64,000 nucleotides of DNA from Gammaproteobacteria bacterium (GTDB lineage: Bacteria; Pseudomonadota; Gammaproteobacteria; Burkholderiales; Burkholderiaceae_C): NCBI GenBank assembly GCA_018828125.1, contig JAHJWB010000005.1, positions 1 through 64,000 on the forward strand. The letters are read 5' to 3'. Positions within the stretch are counted from its first letter, which is position 1. Every line of letters begins with the position of its first letter. A program made the position numbers and the translations under genes. Of this stretch, positions 42,478 to 53,251 are shown one piece after another. The notes beneath the pieces are model-generated. The model did not search any database and was not told the DNA's origin. It was given only the letters and a program-made list of their open reading frames with translations.

Positions 42478-42705
42478 ATGCCTTACATCAACATCAAAGT
42501 GACACGTGAAGGTGTCAGCAGTGCACAAAAGGCAGCGCTGATCGAGGGCGCGACCGATCTGCTCGTGCGTGTCCTCAACAAGGAGCCCGCCACCACCTTC
42601 GTCGTGATCGACGAGGTCGAGACCGACAACTGGGGCGTGGCCGGTGAGACGGTGACCCTGCGGCGCCAGCGCGCCCGCGCCGCCACCGAAGGAGTCGCGC
42701 CATGA
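42478..42705 (+). CDS. 4-oxalocrotonate tautomerase family protein
   Basis: 75 residues beginning MPYINIKVTREGVSSAQK, with the catalytic proline directly after Met, and VVIDEVETDNWGVAG, the conserved core of the family. It tautomerises 2-hydroxymuconate-type enols. The RBS (AAGGA) is good. Overlaps the next gene by ATGA. The gst upstream and the LysR regulator suggest an aromatic or xenobiotic detoxification operon (inference). Confidence 0.9.
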   Translation: MPYINIKVTREGVSSAQKAALIEGATDLLVRVLNKEPATTFVVIDEVETDNWGVAGETVTLRRQRARAATEGVAP

Positions 42706-43079
42706 GTGCCCCGCGCTTCGACGCAGTCGCCGCCGTGCTGCAGGAGTATTTCGACGGCCTGTGCCACAGCGACACGCAGCGCCTTCGCCGCGTGTTTCAC
42801 CCGCAGGCGGTCTATGCCTGCGCCACGGCCGAGCCTGCGGTGATCCTGCGCATGGAGGAATATTTCCCCATCGTGGACCAGCGCCCCTCACCCGCGAGCC
42901 GGTGCGAGACGGTGCAGGAGCGCATTCTGTCCATCGAGTTTGCCGGGCCGGTGACGGCCCTGGCCAAGGTGGAATGCGCCATCCTGCCCAAGCACTTCAC
43001 CGACCTGCTGACGCTGATTTATGCGGACGGGCGTTGGCAGATCATTGCCAAGGTTTTTCACTACGAACTGGATCGCTGA
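42702..43079 (+). CDS. NTF2-like (SnoaL/lumazine-binding type) protein
   Basis: 125 residues of the cone-shaped NTF2-like fold: AAVLQEYFDGLCHSDTQRLR and VFHPQAVYACATAEPAV, then the strand AKVECAILPKHFTDLLTLIY and DGRWQIIAKVFHYE at the end, typical of putative lumazine-binding proteins. Function unknown. It starts in an ATGA overlap with the tautomerase gene, so the two are translationally coupled. Confidence 0.85.
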   Translation: MSAPRFDAVAAVLQEYFDGLCHSDTQRLRRVFHPQAVYACATAEPAVILRMEEYFPIVDQRPSPASRCETVQERILSIEFAGPVTALAKVECAILPKHFTDLLTLIYADGRWQIIAKVFHYELDR

Positions 43080-43136
43080 GGCGACGATATGCGCAACGCG
43101 ACGGGCGAGCTCGCAAATGAAAAATACTCGCATTTT

Positions 43137-43178
43137 GATAGCTATTAGCGCTTGCTATATAAGCGATAGTGGCCTATT
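43137..43178 (+). repeat. AGCGCTT palindromic repeat, copy 8
   Basis: GATAGCTATTAGCGCTT..AAGCGATAGTGGCCTATTT, arms at 43147-43153 and 43161-43167 with one mismatch. It lies between convergent gene ends (43079 and 43223). Confidence 0.85.
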
Positions 43179-43222
43179 TGAGATGAAATTTACGGTCGAA
43201 GGCAGAACCGGGTGTGGACCCA

Positions 43223-45145
43223 TCACAGGTTGGTTGCCGCCACCACTTCCGACATGTCGGTCAGCCCCTGCAGCACCTTCTCGATTCCGTCCTGGCGCAA
43301 GGTCAGCATGCCAGCGGCCAGCGCCGAGTGGCGGATGTCCGCGGCAGGTGCTCGGTGGCGGATGTGCTGGCGGATGGTGTCATCGCTCAGCATCAGTTCG
43401 TGGATGCCCAGGCGGCCGCGGTAGCCGTGGCCCTCGCATTGGGGGCAGCCCACCGGGCGCCACAGGCGGAGCTCGCCCAGAGGGCCGCCGTGCTGCTGTC
43501 GCCAGCGGCTTATCTGCGCGGCGCGGGCTTCGGCGGTGTTGTAGGTGCCGCTGTCCAAATATTGCGATGCGAGGCTGATTAGCTGATCGTCATCCGCAAC
43601 GTGCGGTTCGCGGCACGTTGTGCACAGTCGGCGCACGAGGCGCTGCGCCAGGATGGCCAGCAGCGAATCTGAAAAGTTGAACGGGTCCAGGCCAATTTCA
43701 AGCAGGCGTGCAATGCTCTCGGGCGCCGAGTTGGTGTGCAGGGTCGACAGCACGAGGTGGCCCGTCAGCGAGGCTTCGATGGCGATGCGTGCGGTTTCCT
43801 CATCACGCATCTCGCCGATCATGATCACGTCCGGGTCGGCCCGCAAGAAAGTGCGCATAGCGGCAGCAAAGGTCCAGCCGATGCGCGGGTTGACTTGCAC
43901 CTGGCGCAGGCCGCTTTGGGTGATCTCGATGGGGTCTTCGGCGGTCCAGATCTTGCGGCCCGCCGTGTTGATGTCGCGCACCACCGAGTGGAGTGTGGTC
44001 GTCTTGCCGCAGCCGGTGGGACCGCAGACCAGCACCAGGCCATAGCTTTTTCGCACCACGGCGCGCATGGCGATCAGGTTGGGCTGGCTCAGGCCGATGT
44101 TCTCCAGCGGCAGCGGTTTGGCACCTGCCAAAAGACGCAGCACCACGTCTTCGAGCCCGCGGGAGGTGGGCACGGTCACGACGCGCAGCTCCACTGGCGG
44201 GCCGCCAAAGCGCGCAAAGTCGATCTTCCCGTCCTGGGGCTTGCGGTGCTCGGAGATGTCCATCGCCGCCATGATTTTGATGCGCGCCACCATCGCAAAC
44301 CGGTAGCGCGCGGGCAGCTCCAAGTAGGGCGTGAGGTCCCCGTCGATGCGCAGGCGGATGCGCACGTTCTGCGGGGCGGGCTCGGTTTCGATGTGGATGT
44401 CGGATGCGCGGTGGTTGATGGCCTCGTCGATGACCGAGTTGATGAGCCGCACGAGGGTGTTGTCCGACTCGCTGATCACGTCTGTCTGCTCGGCGGAGGC
44501 GGCATCGGGCGCGGCACTGCTCAGATGGGTGGCCAGTTCTTGCGATGTGGCGCGCGTGGAGGGGGCTATGGGCGCGGGGCTTTGCGGACCGGCAGGATGC
44601 GTGCGGTACGCCTGGTCAATGGCGGGCATCAGCGTGCCGGGTGCTGCCTGCAAGGGGATCAACCGGCGTTGGGTGAGAAACCGCAGCTCATCCAGCAGCA
44701 CGCGATCCAGCGGGTCGGCCATCAGCAGCACCAGTGCGTCGTCGCGTGCCATGAGGGGCAGAACAGACTCGCGCTCGGCCACGGAGCGCGGGATCAGCGC
44801 CAGCGCTGCTGCGTCTGGCGTGATGTCGCCCGGGTGCACCGTGTAGTCGCCCAGCCATGCGGCAATGACCTGGCGCAGTTGCTCCTGGGTGAGTTCACCC
44901 CGGTCTACCAGGATCTGTCCGATGAGGCGGTGCTGGCCGTTGCCCCGCTCCACCTGCTGCGTCTTCAGCCCCTCGGTCAGCGCCGGTGGCGACAGCAGAC
45001 CGGCATGCACCAGTGCCTCACCCAGATGCCGCGCCTTGCCCACGGTGGGGTGGGGGCTGGAGAGCTGCTTCCACAACGCATCTGCGTTGGCGGGCCGAAA
45101 ACTGTGGGCGGGTGGGGGTGAGGCGGAAGCAGCGGCGTCGGTCAT
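43223..45145 (-). CDS. GspE/PilB-family secretion or pilus ATPase
   Basis: 640 residues. N-terminal MshEN-type modules (GEALVHAGLLSPPALTEG, LIGQILVDRGELTQEQLRQV), a variable Pro/Ala linker, then the hexameric ATPase: SDIHIETEP, Walker A GPTGCGKTTTLHS, DPDVIMIGEMRDEETA (Walker B), HLVLSTLHTNSA, and a zinc-binding CTTCREPH..CPQCEGHGYRGRLG. MshEN modules in this family often bind cyclic di-GMP, and a diguanylate cyclase lies 5 kb away. No other type II secretion or type IV pilus gene is in the window, so the ATPase is orphaned here. Confidence 0.92.
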   Translation of the reverse strand: MTDAAASASPPPAHSFRPANADALWKQLSSPHPTVGKARHLGEALVHAGLLSPPALTEGLKTQQVERGNGQHRLIGQILVDRGELTQEQLRQVIAAWLGDYTVHPGDITPDAAALALIPRSVAERESVLPLMARDDALVLLMADPLDRVLLDELRFLTQRRLIPLQAAPGTLMPAIDQAYRTHPAGPQSPAPIAPSTRATSQELATHLSSAAPDAASAEQTDVISESDNTLVRLINSVIDEAINHRASDIHIETEPAPQNVRIRLRIDGDLTPYLELPARYRFAMVARIKIMAAMDISEHRKPQDGKIDFARFGGPPVELRVVTVPTSRGLEDVVLRLLAGAKPLPLENIGLSQPNLIAMRAVVRKSYGLVLVCGPTGCGKTTTLHSVVRDINTAGRKIWTAEDPIEITQSGLRQVQVNPRIGWTFAAAMRTFLRADPDVIMIGEMRDEETARIAIEASLTGHLVLSTLHTNSAPESIARLLEIGLDPFNFSDSLLAILAQRLVRRLCTTCREPHVADDDQLISLASQYLDSGTYNTAEARAAQISRWRQQHGGPLGELRLWRPVGCPQCEGHGYRGRLGIHELMLSDDTIRQHIRHRAPAADIRHSALAAGMLTLRQDGIEKVLQGLTDMSEVVAATNL

Positions 45146-45163
45146 CGGTTCAGTGTGGCGTTG

Positions 45164-45967
45164 TCACAGGGTCAGGTCGTACTCCACGGTGATGGGTGCG
45201 TGATCGGAGAACTTCTCGCCTTTGTAGATGGATTCGGTGCGTGCCAGCGCCGCGAGCGCAGGGGTGGCCAGGTGGTAGTCCAGCCGCCAACCCACGTTAT
45301 TGGCATAGGCCTGCCCGCGGTTACTCCACCAGGTGTAGGCGGTGTCGGTGGCGGTAGGTTGTAACTGACGGTAAACGTCTATGATGCCGCCGCCTTCATC
45401 AGTTGTGTGCAACAACTTTGTCATCCAGGCCCGCTCTTCGGGCAAAAAGCCACTGTTCTTCTGGTTGCTGCGCCAGTTTTTGAGGTCGATTTGATGGTGC
45501 GCAATGTTGATGTCGCCGCACAGAATGAACTCGCGTTCGCGCTTGACTTTCATCAGATGTGGATGCATCTCGGCCAGGAACCGGAACTTGGCCTGCTGGC
45601 GTTCTTCGCCCGACGAACCGCTCGGAAAGTACGCGCTGATGATCGACAGCTTGCGTTCGGGCGTGTCAAAACGCAGCTCAACATATCGGCCTTCTGTATC
45701 GAATTCTTCTGATCCATAGCCAATGACTACATCGGATGGCTCGTGCCGGGTGTAAACGCCCACGCCCGAATAGCCTTTTTTCTGCGCAAAGTGGAAGTGT
45801 CCTTGCAGGCCCGCCATGCGCTCGAACCGGTTGGCGATGTCGGCCGCCTGGGCCTTCACCTCCTGCACACAAATACAATCCGCCCGCGTGGCTGCCATCC
45901 AGCTTTCCACGCCTTTGCTGGTGGCCGAGCGGATGCCATTGAGATTGAGGCTGGTTAATTTGAACAA
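45164..45967 (-). CDS. xth: Exodeoxyribonuclease III
   Basis: 267 residues if started at the TTG at 45967 ([15 protein letters not shown] aligns with family N termini); an AGGGA lies about 5 nt upstream. Catalytic motifs of the ExoIII/EEP fold: [36 protein letters not shown] and [11 protein letters not shown]. It repairs abasic sites in the cytosol. The start is only 10 bp from the divergent pyrE start. No in-frame ATG fits the family N terminus. Confidence 0.92.
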   Translation of the reverse strand: MFKLTSLNLNGIRSATSKGVESWMAATRADCICVQEVKAQAADIANRFERMAGLQGHFHFAQKKGYSGVGVYTRHEPSDVVIGYGSEEFDTEGRYVELRFDTPERKLSIISAYFPSGSSGEERQQAKFRFLAEMHPHLMKVKREREFILCGDINIAHHQIDLKNWRSNQKNSGFLPEERAWMTKLLHTTDEGGGIIDVYRQLQPTATDTAYTWWSNRGQAYANNVGWRLDYHLATPALAALARTESIYKGEKFSDHAPITVEYDLTL

Positions 45968-45977
45968 GGAATTCCCT

Positions 45978-46676
45978 ATGGTGGATGTTGGCGCGCAAAC
46001 CTCTGAGCAGGGCCAGCTGGCGCAGGATTTTGTCCGTTTTGCCGTCGAATCGGGCGTGCTGCGGTTTGGCGAATTCAAGACCAAGGCAGGGCGCTTGAGC
46101 CCCTACTTCTTCAACGCTGGCCTGTTCGACGATGGCAGCAAGCTCGGACGGCTCGCGGAATTCTATGCAAAAGCCCTGATGGCCAGCGGCATCGAATTCG
46201 ACATGGTGTTTGGCCCTGCCTACAAGGGCATCCCCCTGGCGGCCACGGTGGCGGTCGAGCTGGCCCGGCTGGGCCGCAACGTGCCCTTTGCCTACAACCG
46301 CAAGGAGGCCAAGGACCACGGCGAGGGCGGCACGCTGGTGGGCGCGCCCCTGAAAGGACGCGTACTCATCATCGATGACGTGATGTCTGCCGGTACCGCG
46401 GCGCGCGAGTCCATTGCAATCATCCGGGCTGCAGGTGCCACCCCTCAAGCAGTGGCAATTGCACTGGACCGCCAGGAAAAAGCCACAGAGAATGGCCAGG
46501 ACGTGGACCACAGCGCCGTCCAGTACGTGCGCGGTCAACTGGGTATGCAGGTGTGTGCCATTGCGCGGTTGGCAGACTTATTGCTGTATCTCTCTGATAA
46601 CGGGGGGGAGGGGATGCGTTCCCACCATGAAAAAGTGCTGGCCTATCGCCAGCGGTACGGAGTCAATGAAGGGTAG
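45978..46676 (+). CDS. pyrE: Orotate phosphoribosyltransferase
   Basis: 232 residues from the ATG at 45978, with AAGGA upstream. It converts orotate to OMP in pyrimidine synthesis. Motifs: [51 protein letters not shown] and the PRPP loop [18 protein letters not shown]. The frame is open further upstream, but that would lie within xth. The DUF4124 gene follows at 5 bp. Confidence 0.95.
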   Translation: MVDVGAQTSEQGQLAQDFVRFAVESGVLRFGEFKTKAGRLSPYFFNAGLFDDGSKLGRLAEFYAKALMASGIEFDMVFGPAYKGIPLAATVAVELARLGRNVPFAYNRKEAKDHGEGGTLVGAPLKGRVLIIDDVMSAGTAARESIAIIRAAGATPQAVAIALDRQEKATENGQDVDHSAVQYVRGQLGMQVCAIARLADLLLYLSDNGGEGMRSHHEKVLAYRQRYGVNEG

Positions 46677-46681
46677 AGGAC

Positions 46682-47383
46682 TTGAGCACATCGGCGTGGA
46701 TCGTGGGCGGAGTTTTGTTGGCCACCCTGGGCGCCGAGGGCGCGTGGGCGCAAGCCCAGCAGGGCGCCACGGGCGGCATCTATACCTGCGTGGATAAGAA
46801 CGGCCGTCGCCTCACGGCTGACCGCCCCATCCCCGAATGCCTGGACCGTGAGCAGCGTGAGCTGAGCCCTTCCGGCATCACGCGCCGCCAGATCGGCCCG
46901 TCGCTCACCGAAATTGAACGCGCCGCCCAGGAAGCGCAGCGCCGCAAAGAGGCCGAAGAACGTGCGCGTGTGGTCGAAGAGCGCCGCCGCGAACGTGTGT
47001 TGGTGGCGCGCTACCCCGACAAGGCGGCTCACGATGTTGAGCGCGCCGCGGCAATTCAGTTGGTGGACGATGTCACTGCCACCGCAGAAAAGCGCATGGA
47101 GGAACTCAAGGCCGAGCGCAAGAAATTCGACGTGGAGATGGAGTTCTACAAGAAGGACCCCACCAAAGCGCCCATGGTGCTGCGCCGCAGGATTGCCGAG
47201 AACGACGACAGCATGGGAGAACAGCAGCGTTTCATCGCCGGGCAAGACCAGGAAAAGCGGCGTGTGCACGCGAGGTTTGATGCCGAACTGGCCCAGTTGC
47301 GCAAACTGTGGGACACCCAACGGCTGCCCGCTGCGGCCACTTCATCGAGCGATTCGACGGGAGCTGCGGCGGCATCCCGGTAA
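46682..47383 (+). CDS. DUF4124-domain exported protein
   Basis: 233 residues starting at a TTG (46682) five bases after pyrE, with GAGGA upstream. A signal peptide (about 1-24, ending GAWAQA) is followed by the DUF4124 motif GIYTCVDKNGRRLTADRPIP with its conserved Cys, then a long Arg/Glu-rich coiled coil (about 75-200). Function unknown; envelope location likely. The TTG start may lower its translation relative to pyrE. Confidence 0.85.
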   Translation: MSTSAWIVGGVLLATLGAEGAWAQAQQGATGGIYTCVDKNGRRLTADRPIPECLDREQRELSPSGITRRQIGPSLTEIERAAQEAQRRKEAEERARVVEERRRERVLVARYPDKAAHDVERAAAIQLVDDVTATAEKRMEELKAERKKFDVEMEFYKKDPTKAPMVLRRRIAENDDSMGEQQRFIAGQDQEKRRVHARFDAELAQLRKLWDTQRLPAAATSSSDSTGAAAASR

Positions 47384-47410
47384 ATGTGCTGTGCGATGGG
47401 GCTGTGTGCC

Positions 47411-47441
47411 AAAAACAAAGGGGCCTTGTGGCCCCTTTGTT
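47411..47441. terminator. Bidirectional terminator between DUF4124 and gatB
   Basis: Perfect 12-bp stem AACAAAGGGGCC/GGCCCCTTTGTT with a TTGT loop. AAAAA precedes it, giving a T-run for minus-strand (gatB) transcripts; the plus-strand side ends in TTGTTGATTT. It serves two convergent genes. Confidence 0.82.
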
Positions 47442-47514
47442 GATTTGCGAGTGGCATCTGGCGATTGGAGCGCCGGAAGGCCATAAGGCCGTTAGCCAGA
47501 ATGCGGGTGCGTCG

Positions 47515-48963
47515 TCAACCCGCCAGCTTCGCCCGCAGCAGATCGTTGACCTGCGTCGGATTGGCCTTGCCTTTGCTGGCCTTCATGATCTGACCCACCA
47601 GCGCATTGAACGCCTTGTCCTTGCCCGCCCGGAACTGCGCCACGTTGTCGGCGTTGGCGGCAATCACCTCATCAATGATCTTCTCCAGTGCGCCGGAGTC
47701 GTTCATCTGTTTGAGGCCCTTCGATTCGATGACCGCATCCACATCCGCCGATTCGCCAGCCCACAGGGCGTCAAACACCTGCTTGGCAGCATTGTTGGAT
47801 ACCGTGCCATCGGCAATGCGCCCGATCAGCGTCGCGAGTTGAGCGGACGTGACGGGGGCCTGCTCAATGCCAATTTCTCCCAGGTTCAGGCGGCGCGACA
47901 CCTCGCCCATGATCCAGTTGCTGGCCAGCTTGGCCTGGCCGCATGCCTTCGCTGCGGCTTCGAAGTACGCCGCCATTGCTTTGCTTTGGGTCAGCGTGGT
48001 CGCGTCGTATTCGGGCAAGCCGTAGACCGCCACAAAACGCGCCGCCATGGTGCGAGGCAACTCGGCCATCAGCGCGCGTTCTTCCTGCACCCAACTCTCC
48101 GAGATGTGCAGCGGCGGCAAATCGGGATCAGGAAAATAGCGGTAGTCGGCCGCATCTTCCTTCGTCCGCATCGCGCGTGTTTCGCCGGTGTCCGGGTCGA
48201 ACAACACCGTAGCCTGCTGGATCGCGTGGCCGTCTTCAATCTGCTCGATCTGCCAGCGGATCTCGTAGTCGATCGCCTGCTGCATGAACTTGAACGAGTT
48301 CAGGTTCTTGATCTCGCGGCGCGTGCCCAGCGGCTGGCCTGGCTTGCGCACCGACACGTTCGCGTCGCAGCGGAAGCTGCCCTCTTGCATGTTGCCGTCG
48401 CAGATGCCGATCCAGGTCACGATCTTGTGCAGTTCCTTGGCATAGGCCACGGCCTCTTCCGACGAACGCATGTCGGGCTCGGTCACGATCTCCAGCAACG
48501 GGGTTCCGGCTCGGTTCAGGTCGATGCCAGACTGACCAATGAAGTCTTCGTGCAGCGACTTGCCTGCGTCCTCTTCCAGGTGGGCGCGCACCAGTTTCAC
48601 GGTCTTCTTCTGGTCACCGAGGAAGAACTCCACCTCGCCGCCTTGCACTACGGGGATCTCGAACTGGCTGATCTGGTAGCCCTTGGGCAGGTCGGGGTAG
48701 AAGTAATTCTTGCGGGCAAAAATGCTGACAGGTGCAATGTGCGAGCCCAGCGCCAGCCCGAGGCGAATGGCGCAGGCCACGGCCTCGCGGTTCATCACGG
48801 GCAGGGTGCCGGGCAAAGCCAGGTCCACAGCACAGGCCTGGGTGTTGGGCTCTGCACCAAAGGCCGTGCTGGCACGGCTGAAAATTTTGCTCTGGGTGGC
48901 GAGCTGGGTGTGTGTCTCAAAGCCGATGACGACTTCGTAACCCTGAATCAGTTTCACAGACAT
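47515..48963 (-). CDS. gatB: Aspartyl/glutamyl-tRNA(Asn/Gln) amidotransferase subunit B
   Basis: 482 residues. GatB kinase-type domain at the N terminus ([20 protein letters not shown]), then [35 protein letters not shown] and [19 protein letters not shown], with the YqeY-like C-terminal tail ([13 protein letters not shown]). With GatC and GatA it amidates misacylated Asp-tRNA(Asn) or Glu-tRNA(Gln). It is third in gatCAB, separated from gatA by 111 bp that hold a long nested palindrome. Confidence 0.96.
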   Translation of the reverse strand: MSVKLIQGYEVVIGFETHTQLATQSKIFSRASTAFGAEPNTQACAVDLALPGTLPVMNREAVACAIRLGLALGSHIAPVSIFARKNYFYPDLPKGYQISQFEIPVVQGGEVEFFLGDQKKTVKLVRAHLEEDAGKSLHEDFIGQSGIDLNRAGTPLLEIVTEPDMRSSEEAVAYAKELHKIVTWIGICDGNMQEGSFRCDANVSVRKPGQPLGTRREIKNLNSFKFMQQAIDYEIRWQIEQIEDGHAIQQATVLFDPDTGETRAMRTKEDAADYRYFPDPDLPPLHISESWVQEERALMAELPRTMAARFVAVYGLPEYDATTLTQSKAMAAYFEAAAKACGQAKLASNWIMGEVSRRLNLGEIGIEQAPVTSAQLATLIGRIADGTVSNNAAKQVFDALWAGESADVDAVIESKGLKQMNDSGALEKIIDEVIAANADNVAQFRAGKDKAFNALVGQIMKASKGKANPTQVNDLLRAKLAG

Positions 48964-48976
48964 GGGTTCTGTCCTT

Positions 48977-49061
48977 GGCTATCAAAAAAGGAGCTGGTAG
49001 CGCTTGATTTATAAGGACCTCAGCATCTTATCGCGCTGAAGTCCTTTGGTGAAATGCGCTA
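48977..49061 (-). repeat. AGCGCTT element, long nested variant (copy 9)
   Basis: Outer arms GGTAGCGCTT (48997-49006) and AATGCGCTAC (49042-49051) with GAGCT/AGCTAT flanks; inner arms ATAAGGACCTCAGC (49011-49024) and GCTGAAGTCCTTT (49035-49047) around a short loop. It sits in the gatA-gatB intercistronic gap, starting 14 bp before the gatB start codon. The only copy of this form in the window. Confidence 0.75.
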
Positions 49062-49074
49062 CAAGCTATGGATT

Positions 49075-50571
49075 TCAGAGCGGACTGCGCAGATGGAAGT
49101 CGGTGGCTTGTTGCAGGCGGTGCGCCGCATTCAGAAGGCGGGCTTCTTGAAAATAGTTGCCAATCAGCTGCAGGCCGACTGGCATGTTGCCCTCACCAAA
49201 ACCTGCGGGCACGCTCATGCCAGGCAGACCGGCCAGCGAGCCCGGCAGCGTGAAGATGTCGGCCAGGTAGTCGGCCAGCGGGTCGTTGCCGTGTTCGCCC
49301 AGCTTCCAGGCCACAGTGGGGGCCACGGGGCCCGCGATCACGTCGCAGTCTTTGAACGCGTTCTGGAAGTCGTCCGCAATCATGCGGCGGATCTTCTGCG
49401 CCTGCAGGTAGTAAGCGTCGTAATACCCGTGGCTCAGCACATAGGCGCCGATCATGATGCGGCGCTTGACCTCGTCGCCAAAACCTTCGGCGCGGGTCTT
49501 CTTGTACATGTCCACCAGGTCGGTGTAGTCCTTGGCGCGGTGGCCGAACTTCACGCCGTCGAAACGGCTGAGGTTGGACGACGCTTCGGCTGGGGCAATG
49601 ATGTAGTAGACCGGGATGGACAGTTCGGTGCGGGGCAGGCTGATGGGCACGAGCTTGGCGCCGAGCTTCTCGTATTCCTTGAGCGCACCGTCCACTGCGG
49701 CGCGCACATCGGGCGCCAGACCTTCGCCAAAAAACTCGGCGGGAATGCCGATGCGCAGGCCGTCGATGCTGTCGTTGAGCTTCGCGCTGAAGTCCTCGGC
49801 GGGCACATCGAGCGACGTGGACTCGCGGTCCGGGTCCGGGCCGCACATCGCGGACAGCAGCAGCGCGCAGTCCTCGGCGCTGCGGGCCATGGGGCCGGCC
49901 TGATCGAGGCTGGAGGCGAACGCGATCATGCCGTAGCGGCTGGCGCGGCCGTAAGTGGGCTTGATGCCGGTGATGCCGCAGAACGAGGCGGGCTGACGGA
50001 TGGAGCCGCCCGTGTCGGTGCCCGTCACGGCCGGGGCCAGGCGTGCGGCCACTGCCACGGCGCTGCCGCCCGACGAGCCACCAGGGATGCGGTCCGTATT
50101 CCAGGGGTTGCGCACCGGCGCGGGGGCGTCGAAGCCCTGGGGCGCGACGGCGGAGTTTTCGTTGGACGAGCCCATCGCGAACTCATCGCAGTTGAGCTTG
50201 CCCAGCGTCACAGCGCCCGCGTCCGCGAGCTTGGTGACCACGGTCGCATCAAACGGCGACTGGTAGCCCGCCAGCATCTTCGAGCCCGCCGTGCTGGGGA
50301 AGTCGCGCGTGACGAAGATGTCCTTGTGTGCAATCGGCACGCCTTCCAGAATGCCCGCCGTGCCCGCGGCGATGCGGTCGTCCGCCGCCCGGGCCTGGGC
50401 CAATGTGACGTCTTCATTCAGAGCCACGTAGGCACCAAGGTTCTGGTGCGCGTGGGCGCGGGCCAGAAAATGCTGGGCAGCCTCGACGGCAGAAAATTGT
50501 TTGGAGCGCAAGCCTGCGGCCAGTTCGGCAACGCCCAGGTCATGCAGGGCTTTGGGGGTGGTGGTGCTCAT
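49075..50571 (-). CDS. gatA: Glutamyl-tRNA(Gln) amidotransferase subunit A
   Basis: 498 residues of the amidase-signature family; it releases ammonia from glutamine for GatB. The Ser-cisSer-Lys triad is visible: Lys in [10 protein letters not shown], cis-Ser in [12 protein letters not shown], nucleophile Ser in [15 protein letters not shown]. The GatA-typical [20 protein letters not shown] follows. It starts 7 bp after gatC and is certainly co-transcribed with it. Confidence 0.96.
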   Translation of the reverse strand: MSTTTPKALHDLGVAELAAGLRSKQFSAVEAAQHFLARAHAHQNLGAYVALNEDVTLAQARAADDRIAAGTAGILEGVPIAHKDIFVTRDFPSTAGSKMLAGYQSPFDATVVTKLADAGAVTLGKLNCDEFAMGSSNENSAVAPQGFDAPAPVRNPWNTDRIPGGSSGGSAVAVAARLAPAVTGTDTGGSIRQPASFCGITGIKPTYGRASRYGMIAFASSLDQAGPMARSAEDCALLLSAMCGPDPDRESTSLDVPAEDFSAKLNDSIDGLRIGIPAEFFGEGLAPDVRAAVDGALKEYEKLGAKLVPISLPRTELSIPVYYIIAPAEASSNLSRFDGVKFGHRAKDYTDLVDMYKKTRAEGFGDEVKRRIMIGAYVLSHGYYDAYYLQAQKIRRMIADDFQNAFKDCDVIAGPVAPTVAWKLGEHGNDPLADYLADIFTLPGSLAGLPGMSVPAGFGEGNMPVGLQLIGNYFQEARLLNAAHRLQQATDFHLRSPL

Positions 50572-50578
50572 GCGGGAT

Positions 50579-50878
50579 TTATTCGATCACTTTGGGGACG
50601 AGGAACAGGCCCCGCTCGACAGCGGGGGCACTCTTCTGGTTGGCCTCTCGCTGGTTGGGTTCGCTGGCCACGTCTTCGCGCAAACGCAGCGCTACGTCCT
50701 GGATGGCCGCAACAGGGTGTGAAAGGGGTGAAACGCCCGAGGTATCCACAGCCCGCATCTGTTCTACGATGTCAAAGAAGTCATTGAGCTGGGTCAGCAT
50801 GCGCTCACTTTCGGAGGGTGTCAGCTCAAGCCGTGCCAAATTGGCAATGCGGCCGATGTCCTGGGGGGTCAGTGCCAT
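50579..50878 (-). CDS. gatC: Asp/Glu-tRNA amidotransferase subunit C
   Basis: 99 residues from the ATG at 50878 ([20 protein letters not shown]). The family pattern of helices with [19 protein letters not shown] and PLSHP, ending LFLVPKVIE, is intact. It stabilises the GatA-GatB pair. First gene of gatCAB; the promoter must lie in the 216 bp shared with divergent mreB. A longer ORF to 50932 has no support. Confidence 0.95.
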   Translation of the reverse strand: MALTPQDIGRIANLARLELTPSESERMLTQLNDFFDIVEQMRAVDTSGVSPLSHPVAAIQDVALRLREDVASEPNQREANQKSAPAVERGLFLVPKVIE

Positions 50879-51094
50879 AGGGAAGAAATTAGAGAGAAAC
50901 CAGACGTAAAGCTGTGATCCGGGCTGCGCCACAGGGAGTTATTCACAGGGGATGGGGTATTATCCCGGCTTTGCCGCAATACCCTCCTACAAGCCGGTTT
51001 TTGTGCGAAAAAATCGAGATTTGACCCCACCCACTCCCTGACACACCCGGCGACGGCAGGCCGAAGTGCACGCCGTGCCTGAGAGGATTTTTGA

Positions 51095-52138
<1,044 letters not shown>

Positions 52139-52266
52139 CCCCGAGGCCTGTATTCCTCAGGCACTTTTCCGCTCTGAACTGCATGACTGCAACTGCTCCT
52201 ATGCTTCTTTCCGAGCACCTGCCCGCGGAGTTCCCTCTGCTCGGCAGACCTTGACCGCTGCGCACC

Positions 52267-53187
52267 ATGCCTTTCGGTACCCTGGAGCGCAGCGCTCCCC
52301 CATTGTTCAAACAGGGCCTCTCGGCCCTTTCGCGTTTGGCCGTCTACGGCGCTCTGGCGTTGTTCTTGATGGTGGCCGACGCGCGCTTTCAGCTGACCGG
52401 CCCGTTTCGGCAGGCGGTGGCCACAGCGCTGTACCCGGTCCAGTGGCTGATGCTGAAACCGGTGGAGTTCGCACGCCACGCATCCAGCTATTTCGATTCC
52501 TTGCAGGCGGCGCAAGAGGAACTCGACTCTGCCCGCAAAAAAATGGCCCTCATGGGCCAGCGCGCCAACCAGGCCGAACAGCTGGCGCTGGAAAACGGGC
52601 GCTTGCGGCAACTGCTGGTGCTGCGAGACCGCCTGGAGACCCCCGCGCAGGCGGCCGAGGTGATCTACGACACCGCGGACACCTACACGCGCCGCGTGGT
52701 GATTGACCGCGGACAAATGGGCGGTGTCGAGCCGGGAGCGCCCGTCATGGACGAGGCGGGGGTGCTGGGGCAGGTCACGCGCGTGTTTCCGCTCGTGAGC
52801 GAGGTCACCTTACTGGTGGACCGGGACCAGGCCATTCCGGTGCTCAACGTTCGCACGGGTGCGCGGGGCGTTGCCTACGGCGATCCGGTGGCCGGACATG
52901 GGGGTGGCATGGAGCTGCGCTTCATGCCCGCCAACGCCGATGTGCGCGAAGACGATCTGTTGACCACCAGCGGCGTGGACGGGTTGTATCCGTCTGGTTT
53001 GCCCGTGGCACGGGTGGTGCGCGTGGAGCGCCGGGCGGATTCTGCTTTTGCCCGCATCTACTGCATGCCGCTTGCCCAGGTGCAGGGCGCCCGCCATGTG
53101 GTGGTGCTCAAGCCGCTGGCAGACAACGTGCTGCCGCGCCCCGAGCCTGTGCCAACCGCGCCTGCCAAACGAGGGACGCGCAAATGA
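52267..53187 (+). CDS. mreC: Rod-shape protein MreC
   Basis: 306 residues: one N-terminal membrane helix (LAVYGALALFLMVADARF), a coiled coil (about 75-115, LQAAQEELDSARKKMALMGQ), then the periplasmic beta domain (RRVVIDRGQMGGVEPGAPV, LLVDRDQAIPVLN, GVDGLYPSGLPVARV). It links MreB to the wall synthases. 128 bp separate it from mreB. Confidence 0.95.
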   Translation: MPFGTLERSAPPLFKQGLSALSRLAVYGALALFLMVADARFQLTGPFRQAVATALYPVQWLMLKPVEFARHASSYFDSLQAAQEELDSARKKMALMGQRANQAEQLALENGRLRQLLVLRDRLETPAQAAEVIYDTADTYTRRVVIDRGQMGGVEPGAPVMDEAGVLGQVTRVFPLVSEVTLLVDRDQAIPVLNVRTGARGVAYGDPVAGHGGGMELRFMPANADVREDDLLTTSGVDGLYPSGLPVARVVRVERRADSAFARIYCMPLAQVQGARHVVVLKPLADNVLPRPEPVPTAPAKRGTRK

Positions 53188-53251
53188 CGTACGCCATCCA
53201 GCCGATGTGCTGGCCTGCTTCGGCTACACCCGTCCTGAAAGGAGGCCCGCG

